A stretch of DNA of 64,000 bases from Opitutia bacterium (GTDB lineage: Bacteria; Verrucomicrobiota; Verrucomicrobiia; Opitutales; Coraliomargaritaceae), in assembly GCA_029248665.1 (NCBI GenBank), contig JAQWIW010000011.1:1-64000 (forward strand), read 5' to 3'. Under the pieces are notes generated by a model. It worked only from the letters and a program-made list of their open reading frames with translations, was not told where the DNA came from and did no database searches. The stretch's first letter is position 1. Every line of letters starts with the position of its first letter. Below are positions 38,675 to 46,865 of this stretch, piece after piece. A program made the translations under genes and the position numbers.

Positions 38675-40000
38675 TTATAATAGGCTTTTTAGTTTTTCCA
38701 ATAATTCTCTTTCATTCCGATCAATCAAATATTCTTCACCTGTTTGAAAATCTTTTAGCTTAACTAACCCTTTTTCAATTTCTTCATTTCCGTAGATTAA
38801 AACAAAAGGCACGCCACGTTGATTCGCTTCTTTGAAAAGCTTTGAAAAATTCACACGCTTTAAAGGGTAATCAACTTTTATGCCTGAACTACGCAAAAAT
38901 TGAGCATCTGCTAAGGCACAGTCACGAGCTTCATCTTCAGAAAATAAAATCATAACATCTGGATTTTGAGAATACTCAGGAAGCTTCTTTTTTGATTCCA
39001 GCAAATCTAATAAAGTAACATCACCCATTGCAAAACCAACCGCTTCCATTGCATTGGAAGACAAACGCCCTATTAAATCATCATAACGTCCTCCACCTGC
39101 AAGTGCTCTTCCTTCTCCAGTAGCTTCAAAAGCTTCAAAAACAAAGCCAGTGTAATAAGCAAGTCCACGAACAATAGAAAAATCAATTGTAACAAATTGC
39201 CCGATCTTCATTGAATTGATAAGTTGCATCAAAGAAGCTAATTCAGATAAACGATCATCAACCAGTTGCTTGTGTATTTCAGAAAGTGTTAATTGAGAAA
39301 AGAAACTAAGCATATCTGATTCCGAATTAATGGCCATTAGACCTTCCACGGAGTTAATAAAAGAATCCGTATCATCTCCAAAATACTCATTGAGCTGACT
39401 CCTTAACTTATCCTTTTTCAATCGTGCCATACGATCCATAATTGAAAGGACTGAAGTCATGTGCGCATCACTTACATTCCAATGTTTCAAAAACAGAATC
39501 CATAGCTGGCGATCACTTAATCGAATTTTAAAATCATCTTGCTCTAAACCAAAATTCTTAAGGGTTTCAACTAAACAGCCAATAAGCTCAGCATCTGCAC
39601 CGACTCCTGGTTCACCTAAAATATCAACATTGAATTGATAAAATGAACGCAAGCGACCTTTCTGCGGTCGCTCATATCTAAATTGTTCTCCTATACTGAA
39701 CCACTTGATAGGACGCTTTAAGCTATTTGCTTTGGCACCTGCTAAGCGAGCAAGTGACGGTGTCATTTCTGGACGAAGAGCAACCGCTCGATCACCTTTG
39801 TCGACAAAGTTAAATAATTGATTTACGATTTCTTCTCCAGATTTCTCTTTATATAATTCAAGAGGTTCTAAAGTTGGTGCATCGTACTCTTGAAAATTAT
39901 AACTAACAGCAGATTTCCTCCACGTCTTAAAGATATAATTTCTTAAAAAGCAATTCTCTGGAAAAAAAGAACGAAATCCAGGTAAGGTTTCAAAATTCAT
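38675..40000 (-). CDS. hisS: Histidyl-tRNA synthetase
   Basis: Class II synthetase that charges tRNA-His. Motif 2 (FRYERPQKGRLRSFYQFN), the HisA motif RGLAYYTG and motif 3 (GGGRYDDLI) are all present, followed by a C-terminal anticodon-binding domain (YGNEEIEKGLVKLKD). The Arg of motif 2 and full C-terminal domain argue against the regulatory paralogue HisZ. The length of 441 is normal. Gene order HU/IHF-hisS-mazG suggests one operon. Confidence 0.94.
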   Translation of the reverse strand: MNFETLPGFRSFFPENCFLRNYIFKTWRKSAVSYNFQEYDAPTLEPLELYKEKSGEEIVNQLFNFVDKGDRAVALRPEMTPSLARLAGAKANSLKRPIKWFSIGEQFRYERPQKGRLRSFYQFNVDILGEPGVGADAELIGCLVETLKNFGLEQDDFKIRLSDRQLWILFLKHWNVSDAHMTSVLSIMDRMARLKKDKLRSQLNEYFGDDTDSFINSVEGLMAINSESDMLSFFSQLTLSEIHKQLVDDRLSELASLMQLINSMKIGQFVTIDFSIVRGLAYYTGFVFEAFEATGEGRALAGGGRYDDLIGRLSSNAMEAVGFAMGDVTLLDLLESKKKLPEYSQNPDVMILFSEDEARDCALADAQFLRSSGIKVDYPLKRVNFSKLFKEANQRGVPFVLIYGNEEIEKGLVKLKDFQTGEEYLIDRNERELLEKLKSLL

Positions 40001-40028
40001 AAAACTAAAGCTGAATTAAAAAGATATT

Positions 40029-40334
40029 TTAGTCTTCAAGATTAATTTCATTAAGGCCTGCACGCATTTCTTTACCTGCTTTGAATTTAATAACCGCTCT
40101 TTTAGGAATGATCACATCCTTCTCTGGCTTATTCGGATTTCTCCCTATTCTTGCTTTTCTTACCTGAAGCTCAAAAACACCAAAATTTCTCAATTCAACA
40201 TTTCGTCCATTAGTTAATGCCTCTTGTATACAATCCAAAGTTAATTGGACAGTTTCTCTAATTTCTTTTTGAGAAAAGTTCGTCTTGTTATAAACTTTTG
40301 TAACTATATCTCTTTTTGTTAGATTATTGGACAT
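40029..40334 (-). CDS. HU/IHF-family DNA-bending protein
   Basis: Nucleoid protein of about 101 residues. MSNNLTKRDIVTKVYNKTNFSQ, the helical dimer part and RNFGVFELQVRKARIGRNPNKP with the DNA-intercalating proline (RNPNKP) are typical. The sequence is closer to IHF than to HU, but IHF subunit identity cannot be fixed. sigma-54 promoters often need IHF, and rpoN is in this genome. It lies 28 bases upstream of hisS. Confidence 0.92.
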   Translation of the reverse strand: MSNNLTKRDIVTKVYNKTNFSQKEIRETVQLTLDCIQEALTNGRNVELRNFGVFELQVRKARIGRNPNKPEKDVIIPKRAVIKFKAGKEMRAGLNEINLED

Positions 40335-40459
40335 CTTGCTTTTATTTGGTAATGGTATTACTGAGTTATATTTGTAAGTACCTTATTATCTGTCAAATAT
40401 AGAAAAAGAAAAAATTAAGTTTACTAAGCTTTAATACGAAAAATTAACAAAATCACACA

Positions 40460-41164
40460 ATGCACATACCTATTGGAAATAAAGTTGAGAAGATGTTTTC
40501 CGGAATTGCCAATAAATACGATTTCCTTAATCATATTTTAAGTTTTGGGCTAGATTATTATTGGCGTCATCGCTTGGCAAAAAAAGTCCAATCATTAGCT
40601 CCAAGTACTCTCATGGATCTTGCCACAGGCAGTGGAGATGTTGCCTTCAAATTGAGTGATACACTGAATAAAACATGCTCGATTACAGCTACAGATTTTT
40701 GTCATCCTATGCTCGACCAAGCTAAAATAAAACAAAATAAATCTGAGTATTATGAAAATATATCATTCGAATACGCAGATGCTATGAATTTAGAATTTGA
40801 TGATAATACTTTTGATATCGTAACCATAGCTTTTGGTGTTCGTAATTTTGAAAATAGAGAAAAAGGCTTAAGAGAAATACTGAGAGTTTTAAAGCCTAAG
40901 GGCTCTTTATTTATTTTAGAGTTTTCCCAACCCAATAGTTGGTTCCGACCTTTCTATTTTCTTTATTTAAAATACATCCTACCGAGTATTGCTGGCCTAG
41001 TGTCTAAAGATAAAAATGCATATCAATATCTTGCTGGAACAATTGAAAGTTTTCCTAGTAAAGAATTACTTAAGTCCCAATTATTCAAAGCTGGTTACTC
41101 TGAAGTAGATGCTTACGGCATGACATTTTCAACAGTAGCGATTCATAAGGCCACTAAACAATAA
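40460..41164 (+). CDS. ubiE: Demethylmenaquinone/ubiquinone C-methyltransferase UbiE/MenG
   Basis: Quinone-biosynthesis SAM-dependent methyltransferase. MFSGIANKYDFLNHILSFGLD, the SAM loop DLATGSGDVAFKL, TIAFGVRNF and SIAGLVSKDKNAYQYLAGTIESF-type sequence are all UbiE signatures. The length of 234 is normal. Whether the substrate is menaquinone or ubiquinone cannot be told; menaquinone is more likely in this bacterial group. It converges with the MutM-like gene, stop to stop 3 bases apart. Confidence 0.94.
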   Translation: MHIPIGNKVEKMFSGIANKYDFLNHILSFGLDYYWRHRLAKKVQSLAPSTLMDLATGSGDVAFKLSDTLNKTCSITATDFCHPMLDQAKIKQNKSEYYENISFEYADAMNLEFDDNTFDIVTIAFGVRNFENREKGLREILRVLKPKGSLFILEFSQPNSWFRPFYFLYLKYILPSIAGLVSKDKNAYQYLAGTIESFPSKELLKSQLFKAGYSEVDAYGMTFSTVAIHKATKQ

Positions 41165-41167
41165 TTC

Positions 41168-41971
41168 TCAATGATAGCTTTGCCAAGATGGTGACCAACA
41201 AGCGGTTCGGCCATTTATCTTTTCTCGAACGAGGGGCTTGTTTGTTTTTGGACAAATTCCGCCGTTTTTCCAGCGATGATTAAATAACCAAGAATCAGGC
41301 GGCCTTTGCCAACCATCTGCGATTACCTCTAAGGCATCTAAGCAAACTTCTTTAATTGCATGGTATAAATCTTTTCGCTTTGCCGAATTGATCTCACATA
41401 CTTTCACAAATGGAGCAATTCGACTCCTCCACAATATTTCATCAGCCATCCAATTACCAATACCTGGAAAACCTTCCTGCATTAAAAGTACCGATTTAAT
41501 CTGGCTTTTAGGACGCTTCATTAAAAATGCATTCATATTATCTAAGCAATACGAGACCTCTGTTAACTCTGTTGGCATTGTTTCCCACCAGACAGGTGCT
41601 TTTGTTGAATGCTCATAGATGACTTTACCAAACAAGCGTGGATCTTGAAAAATCAACCGAGGCCCATTCTCTAAAAATAATGTTAGGTAATTGTATTTAA
41701 AATTTTCGTTAGGATCATTACTATAAAATAATTTCCCAGTCATACCCATGTGCAATCCCAGCCAATGTTCTTTATCAAACAAAAAACACAATTGTTTTCC
41801 TTTTCGAAAGGATTTTTGAAAACGGGTTCCTATAAAGCATTTAGGGAATGATTTAGTATTAATATCACGAAAAATTCGCTTCTCTAGATTAGCCTTTGCA
41901 TCAATCACCTTAGCACCTTCGGCAGGCACCCAAACTCTTCTAAAAAATTCTACTTCTGCTAACTCTGGCAT
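41168..41971 (-). CDS. mutM: Fpg/Nei-family DNA glycosylase with degenerate zinc finger
   Basis: Base-excision repair glycosylase/AP lyase for oxidised bases. It begins MPELAEVEF with the catalytic Pro2 and Glu3 after Met removal, has GKQLCFLF and LHMGMTGKL, and the H2TH region is present (GIGNWMADEILW). The C-terminal zinc finger is broken: CPKT and SPSW replace the CxxC and CPxCQ pairs, though the finger Arg is kept (GRTACW). At 267 residues the length is normal. A zincless-finger arrangement, as in NEIL1, is possible. Fpg versus Nei specificity is not settled. Confidence 0.88.
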   Translation of the reverse strand: MPELAEVEFFRRVWVPAEGAKVIDAKANLEKRIFRDINTKSFPKCFIGTRFQKSFRKGKQLCFLFDKEHWLGLHMGMTGKLFYSNDPNENFKYNYLTLFLENGPRLIFQDPRLFGKVIYEHSTKAPVWWETMPTELTEVSYCLDNMNAFLMKRPKSQIKSVLLMQEGFPGIGNWMADEILWRSRIAPFVKVCEINSAKRKDLYHAIKEVCLDALEVIADGWQRPPDSWLFNHRWKNGGICPKTNKPLVREKINGRTACWSPSWQSYH

Positions 41972-42036
41972 TTGAGGATAAATTTATAATCTTATTGCAA
42001 AATAGTAGCACTTTTAAAATTATTAAGACAAGCACT

Positions 42037-42912
42037 ATGATTGATGCACACACTCATTGTTTCCCTCCTGAAATCTCGGATAATGTTAGTCAATGGGCTA
42101 AGGATAACAAAGAACCTCATTGGCTAGAATTAGTTGCTCCTAAAAATAAACCTAGTTTACAAGGCTGGGCTTCAAAAGAATCAATGGTTCAGACAATGGA
42201 CGATTCCGATATCAACCAAAGCATTCTATTAGGCTGGTATTGGGAAAATAAAACTACTTGTCTCAAACATAATCTACTAATGAAAGAGTGGATGGATTTT
42301 GCACCAAAACGCCTCCATGGATTTGCCTCTATTTATCCAAATGACGATCCGATTAATCAATTGGAACTAGCCAATTCTATGGGATTCAAAGGTGTCGGTG
42401 AATTACACCCGGTTGTTCAGGACTATGCGACAAATAAGGCTCAATGGCATGCAATGGCACAATGGTGTGAAGCACATAATTGGCCGATAAATTTCCATGT
42501 CAGCGAAGGGCTAAATGTAAAATATCCAAATTTTATCCCCACTCCCTTTAATATTTATTTAGAAATAGCAATAGCCTACCCCAATTTAAAAATAATTTTG
42601 TCTCACTGGGGAGGCGGTATTCCTTTTTTCGAGCTAAATCATAAAATAAAAAATCATTTAAAGAATGTTTATTATGATACAGCAGCCTCTCCCTTACTTT
42701 ATGACATTAATGTTTTTAGAAATGTCATTAATTTAGTAGGCTCAGAAAAAATTCTTTTCGGATCAGATTTTCCTCTAAAAGTGTACCCTAAAAAGCAAAA
42801 GATACCAGAGATGCAATCCTTCATCAAAGATACTCGTTTGAATGCTGGGTTGAGTAAAAAAGAATCAGATCAAATCTTTGAAAAAAATATATCTGAATTA
42901 CTCAGTCTTTAA
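42037..42912 (+). CDS. Amidohydrolase-superfamily (amidohydrolase 2) TIM-barrel hydrolase/decarboxylase
   Basis: Metal-dependent TIM-barrel enzyme of the amidohydrolase-2 (ACMSD-like) group. I chose the ATG at 42037, where MIDAHTHCF starts the family's metal-binding HxH motif; the earlier TTG adds residues with no match. NFHVSEG, LSHWGGG and FGSDFPLK carry the other ligands (His, His, Asp). The length is 291. The substrate is unknown; members hydrolyse lactones or decarboxylate aromatic acids. It overlaps sufU (opposite strand) by 11 bases at the ends. Confidence 0.85.
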   Translation: MIDAHTHCFPPEISDNVSQWAKDNKEPHWLELVAPKNKPSLQGWASKESMVQTMDDSDINQSILLGWYWENKTTCLKHNLLMKEWMDFAPKRLHGFASIYPNDDPINQLELANSMGFKGVGELHPVVQDYATNKAQWHAMAQWCEAHNWPINFHVSEGLNVKYPNFIPTPFNIYLEIAIAYPNLKIILSHWGGGIPFFELNHKIKNHLKNVYYDTAASPLLYDINVFRNVINLVGSEKILFGSDFPLKVYPKKQKIPEMQSFIKDTRLNAGLSKKESDQIFEKNISELLSL

Positions 42913-43345
42913 TATTAGAATTCAGTGCCTTATGTAATGTCTCCCAAGGCAAAAGCGCACAATTTTTCCTTGATGGAAATTGTTTAATTCCTTGAAAAGC
43001 AAGTATTTCTTGGGAAGAAGCACCCATTTGATCCGAGACTTCCCCATCAAGGATTTTAGAAAACTCATCTTGCATAGAAAAAAAGGTTTCTTCATTTGTC
43101 TCTTTAATTGCTTCCAGTAAAATCGAAGCCGAAGCCTTGCAAATAGCGCAAGAAGCACTTTCAAATGAAACTTTTTCTATCTTACCTTGCTTGACTGATA
43201 AATAAATGGAAATGGCATCACCACAAAGTGCGTTGTAGCCTTCTGAATAATGCGTGTGAGAATCTAGTTTCCCATAATGCAAAGGAGACTTAGAATGTTG
43301 AACAAGGACAGATTGGTAAAGATCCTGTAAATCAGTCTCATTCAT
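42902..43345 (-). CDS. sufU: SufU-type Fe-S scaffold/zinc-dependent sulfur acceptor
   Basis: Partner of SufS in Fe-S assembly. Three conserved cysteines appear: [19 protein letters not shown] and KNCALLPW. The Asp after the first Cys is present. The length of 147 fits SufU, not the larger NifU. It overlaps the sufS gene by 8 bases on the same strand, so expression is coupled. SufB, SufC and SufD are not in this window. Confidence 0.92.
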   Translation of the reverse strand: MNETDLQDLYQSVLVQHSKSPLHYGKLDSHTHYSEGYNALCGDAISIYLSVKQGKIEKVSFESASCAICKASASILLEAIKETNEETFFSMQDEFSKILDGEVSDQMGASSQEILAFQGIKQFPSRKNCALLPWETLHKALNSNIKD

Positions 43346-44558
43346 AAAAAAAGGATTTCATTTTCTTCAAACTTTCCACCAAACAATCTACATCATTTAA
43401 ATTATTATAGAAGGCAAATGAAGCACGAGCTGTAGCGGGAACATTGAAACGTTTCAATAAAGGCATTGTACAATGATGCCCAGTACGAATAGCAATGCCA
43501 CCCGCATCAAGAAAAGTTCCTACATCATGAGCATGAATGGCATCAAAAACAAAAGAAACAATTGAGGCCTTCGCTTCAGCGGTTCCGATCAGCCTCAACC
43601 CATCTATTTCATTCAAGCCTTCAGTAGCTTGCTTCAATAAAGCATCTTCGTGAGCCATTGCCTCCTTACGATCTAATTTTTGTAGATATTGAATTGCTTT
43701 CGACAAACCGATCACCCCAGAAATATTGGGAGTTCCCGCTTCAAACTTTCCAGGAATACCTTTAAATGTAGTGCCTCCAAAATCGACCTTTTCAATCATA
43801 TCACCCCCACTTTGATAAGGTGGAAGCTTTTCCAGCCACTTTTCTTTGCCATATAAAACACCGACTCCTGTTGGCGCAAATAGTTTATGCCCAGAAAAGA
43901 CGTAAAAATCACAATCTAAGTCCCTCACATCTACCTCCATATGTGGTGCTGATTGTGCACCATCTACTAAAACAGGGACACCTATTGAATGTGCCTTATC
44001 GATCATAGACTTAATAGGATTTATCGTACCTAGTGAATTGGAAATATGTACAATCGATAACAATTTAGTCTTCTCTGAAAGCAATGACTCAAAGGCTAAT
44101 AAATCCAAAGATCCATCATCAAGAACAGGAATAACTTTTAACACTGCACCTGTCTGTTCACAAGCAATCTGCCAAGGAACAATATTTGCATGGTGCTCCA
44201 TCTCGGAAATTAAAACCTCATCACCTTCTTTAAGAATCGATTGAGCGAAACCATATGAAACAAGATTAATCGCTTCTGTGACCCCTTTCACGAAAACTAT
44301 TTCCGTTTCTTTCTCTGCGGAAATAAATTCAGCAAAAAGCCCACGAGTAGCTTCGTATTGTAAAGTTGCTTGCTCACTAAGACGGAATACACCTCTATGA
44401 ATATTTGAATTAGAAGTTTTATAGAAATCTTCAACTGCTTGTATCACCGATAGTGGTTTTTGACTAGTAGCCGCATTATCTAAATAAATTAATGGCTTAT
44501 CATTCATCAAAGTCGATAAAATGGGAAACTCATCACGAATAGATTGAACATTAAACAT
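43338..44558 (-). CDS. sufS: Cysteine desulfurase SufS
   Basis: PLP enzyme that takes sulfur from cysteine for Fe-S assembly. [11 protein letters not shown], the Schiff-base lysine in [10 protein letters not shown] and the catalytic Cys in [10 protein letters not shown] are in place; the short active-site loop around Cys is the group II (SufS) form. The length of 406 is normal. It heads a sufS-sufU operon. A palindromic site (44586-44601) lies just upstream. Confidence 0.94.
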   Translation of the reverse strand: MFNVQSIRDEFPILSTLMNDKPLIYLDNAATSQKPLSVIQAVEDFYKTSNSNIHRGVFRLSEQATLQYEATRGLFAEFISAEKETEIVFVKGVTEAINLVSYGFAQSILKEGDEVLISEMEHHANIVPWQIACEQTGAVLKVIPVLDDGSLDLLAFESLLSEKTKLLSIVHISNSLGTINPIKSMIDKAHSIGVPVLVDGAQSAPHMEVDVRDLDCDFYVFSGHKLFAPTGVGVLYGKEKWLEKLPPYQSGGDMIEKVDFGGTTFKGIPGKFEAGTPNISGVIGLSKAIQYLQKLDRKEAMAHEDALLKQATEGLNEIDGLRLIGTAEAKASIVSFVFDAIHAHDVGTFLDAGGIAIRTGHHCTMPLLKRFNVPATARASFAFYNNLNDVDCLVESLKKMKSFFYE

Positions 44559-44585
44559 TTGAAAAGTGGTTGATTAGTAAGTTTT

Positions 44586-44601
44586 ATAAGAAAATTCTTA
44601 T
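44586..44601. promoter_or_regulatory. Palindromic site upstream of sufS
   Basis: ATAAGAA-AA-TTCTTAT is a perfect 7-2-7 palindrome 28 bases before the sufS start, in the divergent sufS-xseB gap. An imperfect second pair (TTCTATTTT and AAAATAGGAA) follows. It could bind a Fe-S- or metal-responsive regulator; none is identified. Confidence 0.35.
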
Positions 44602-44665
44602 TTCTATTTTATAATATATGAATTAGAAAATAGGAATATAGATATTATTTACAGAAAAAAATAAA

Positions 44666-44896
44666 ATGCCAAATAAAGAACCTAAAAAACTTTCATACGA
44701 AGAAGCATCCTCGAAGCTTGAATCAATCATTGAAGCAATGGAAGATGGAAGCATTCCCCTTGCTGAATTAGTAGCCCAATTTGAAGAAGGTGCTAAATTG
44801 CTTAAAATATGCCAAAAAGAGTTAAAACAAGCCGAATTAAAAATTCAAAAACTTGATATTACCGATGGCTCTGAATCAGATTTTGATGCATTATAA
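44666..44896 (+). CDS. xseB: Exonuclease VII small subunit
   Basis: Small helical subunit of exonuclease VII. LSYEEASSKLESIIEAMEDGSIPLAE-type sequence (residues ~7-32) with LEEGAKLLK-like FEEGAKLLK and CQKELKQAELKI are the XseB pattern. The length of 76 is normal. It precedes dxs by 40 bases; ispA, often between them, is missing here, and xseA is not in this window. Confidence 0.94.
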   Translation: MPNKEPKKLSYEEASSKLESIIEAMEDGSIPLAELVAQFEEGAKLLKICQKELKQAELKIQKLDITDGSESDFDAL

Positions 44897-44935
44897 TTAA
44901 GGTTGTAATTAAAATACCGAAAAAATCACAAACTA

Positions 44936-46846
44936 ATGGCCATTCTTGATTCCATCGAATCCCCTGAAAACATTAAATCACTCAAAGAAAGTGAACTTGC
45001 TGTATTAGCGTCCGAAATAAGGGAAGAAATCATCAATACTACCTCTAAAAATGGTGGCCATGTTGGACCTAACCTTGGTGTTGTTGAATTAACCATCGCA
45101 ATGCACAGAATCTTTTCCAGTCCAAAAGATTCATTTATCTTTGATGTAAGCCATCAAGGCTACGCGCATAAAATACTCACAGGTAGAAATGATGAACGAT
45201 TTAAAAAATTAAGAAGCACTGAAGGCCTCAGTGGATTTTTAAACAGAAGTGAAAGCGTTCATGATGCTTTTGGAGCTGGTCATGCAGGCACTGCACTTTC
45301 TGCCGCTCTCGGGATGGCTAAAGCACGAGATTTAAGTAAAGGCGATGAGCATGTTGTAGCTATTTGTGGAGATGCCTCTTTTACCTGTGGTATAACTCTC
45401 GAGGCATTAAACAATATATCTAATTCCACAAAAAAACTCATTGTTATTCTAAATGATAATAAATGGTCTATCGCTAAAAATGTAGGTGCCATGGCCAAGT
45501 ATTTTAATGAATTAATTACCAATCCAATTTATAACCGACTTAATGATAATCTAGAAAATATATTATCCAATATCCCAGGTGGTAGAAAAATCATCAAGTG
45601 GGGCTCTAAATGGAAACAAGAAACTAAGAATCTTCTTATTTCTTCCTCTATATTTGAGAAATTTGGCTTACGGTACATCGGTCCGATTGACGGGCACGAC
45701 TTTAAGCAACTCAATCATTACTTGGAATTTGCAAAAAATGCGACTCAACCAGTTATTCTACATGTTCTTACCACCAAAGGAAAGGGATACGATGTTGCTA
45801 TTCGAAATCCTGAACGTTTCCATGGAGCCAGTCCTTTTGATGTAAATACAGGCAAATCTACAACTTCTAACAAAGCTCCTCTTCCAAAATACCAAGATAT
45901 CATGGGAGAGACGGTGACTAAACTCGCAAGGCGAAATTCTAAAATCATTGGGATAACCGCAGCTATGCCTTCGGGTACTGGTTTAAATATTTTAGAAAAA
46001 GCACTACCCAAACAATTTATTGATGTCGGTATTGCTGAAGAACACGCTGCCGTCTTTGCTGCAGGAATGGCCACCAAAGGCTACCATCCAGTCTGTGCGA
46101 TTTATTCAACATTTCTACAAAGAGCTTATGACCCAATTATTCACGATATAGCGATACAAAATCTCCCAGTCTTATTTTGTATGGATCGCTCAGGTCTTTC
46201 TCCTAATGACGGTGCAACACACCATGGCTTATTTGATATTAGCTACCTTCGTCCTATTCCTAATTGTTTGATCATGGCACCTGCTAACGAAGATGAGCTG
46301 GCCGATATGATACAAACAGGACTTGATTATCAAGGTCCTGCCTTTGTTCGCTATCCTCGTGGTGAAGGCATGGGAGTTCCCTTGAAAGAGACCCCTGAAT
46401 CATTGCCACTCGGTGTATCTAAAAGGATTAAAGATGGAATAGAAATTGATATATGGGCTCTTGGAACAATGCTTGATGTTGGCGAAAAACTCGCTGTCAA
46501 ATTGAGCGAGCACAACATAAATGCTGGAGTGGTAAACCCACGCTTCGTTAAACCTATTGATATCGATACAATTAAAGCATCCGCAAAAACAGTAAAACTC
46601 ATAGTTAGTATAGAGGACAACGTGATAAAAGGTGGATTTGGCTCAGCTATTACAGAAGTCCTTCAAAAAGAAAAAATAGCTTGCCCTGTGGAGTCAATAG
46701 GATGGCCGGATAAGTTTATTGATCATGCAAGCTCTGTGGAAGATCTTAGAGAAAGCCAAGGCTTAGATTTAGAATCTATATGTTCCAAAGTACTTACTGC
46801 TTTCCAAGAAGCTAATGCTGTATCAACTGGGTTTGAAATTAACTAG
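44936..46846 (+). CDS. dxs: 1-deoxy-D-xylulose-5-phosphate synthase
   Basis: First enzyme of the MEP isoprenoid pathway, thiamine-diphosphate dependent. FDVSHQGYAHKILTGR holds the conserved His, GDASFTCGITLEALNN is the TPP-binding region (GDA where most Dxs have GDG), and DVGIAEEHAAVFAAGMA and CMDRSGLSPNDGATHHG are transketolase signatures. The length of 636 is normal. It follows xseB and is probably co-transcribed. It likely feeds isoprenoid precursors for quinones made with UbiE. Confidence 0.95.
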   Translation: MAILDSIESPENIKSLKESELAVLASEIREEIINTTSKNGGHVGPNLGVVELTIAMHRIFSSPKDSFIFDVSHQGYAHKILTGRNDERFKKLRSTEGLSGFLNRSESVHDAFGAGHAGTALSAALGMAKARDLSKGDEHVVAICGDASFTCGITLEALNNISNSTKKLIVILNDNKWSIAKNVGAMAKYFNELITNPIYNRLNDNLENILSNIPGGRKIIKWGSKWKQETKNLLISSSIFEKFGLRYIGPIDGHDFKQLNHYLEFAKNATQPVILHVLTTKGKGYDVAIRNPERFHGASPFDVNTGKSTTSNKAPLPKYQDIMGETVTKLARRNSKIIGITAAMPSGTGLNILEKALPKQFIDVGIAEEHAAVFAAGMATKGYHPVCAIYSTFLQRAYDPIIHDIAIQNLPVLFCMDRSGLSPNDGATHHGLFDISYLRPIPNCLIMAPANEDELADMIQTGLDYQGPAFVRYPRGEGMGVPLKETPESLPLGVSKRIKDGIEIDIWALGTMLDVGEKLAVKLSEHNINAGVVNPRFVKPIDIDTIKASAKTVKLIVSIEDNVIKGGFGSAITEVLQKEKIACPVESIGWPDKFIDHASSVEDLRESQGLDLESICSKVLTAFQEANAVSTGFEIN

Positions 46847-46865
46847 TTCAATTTGTTAAACTCAA

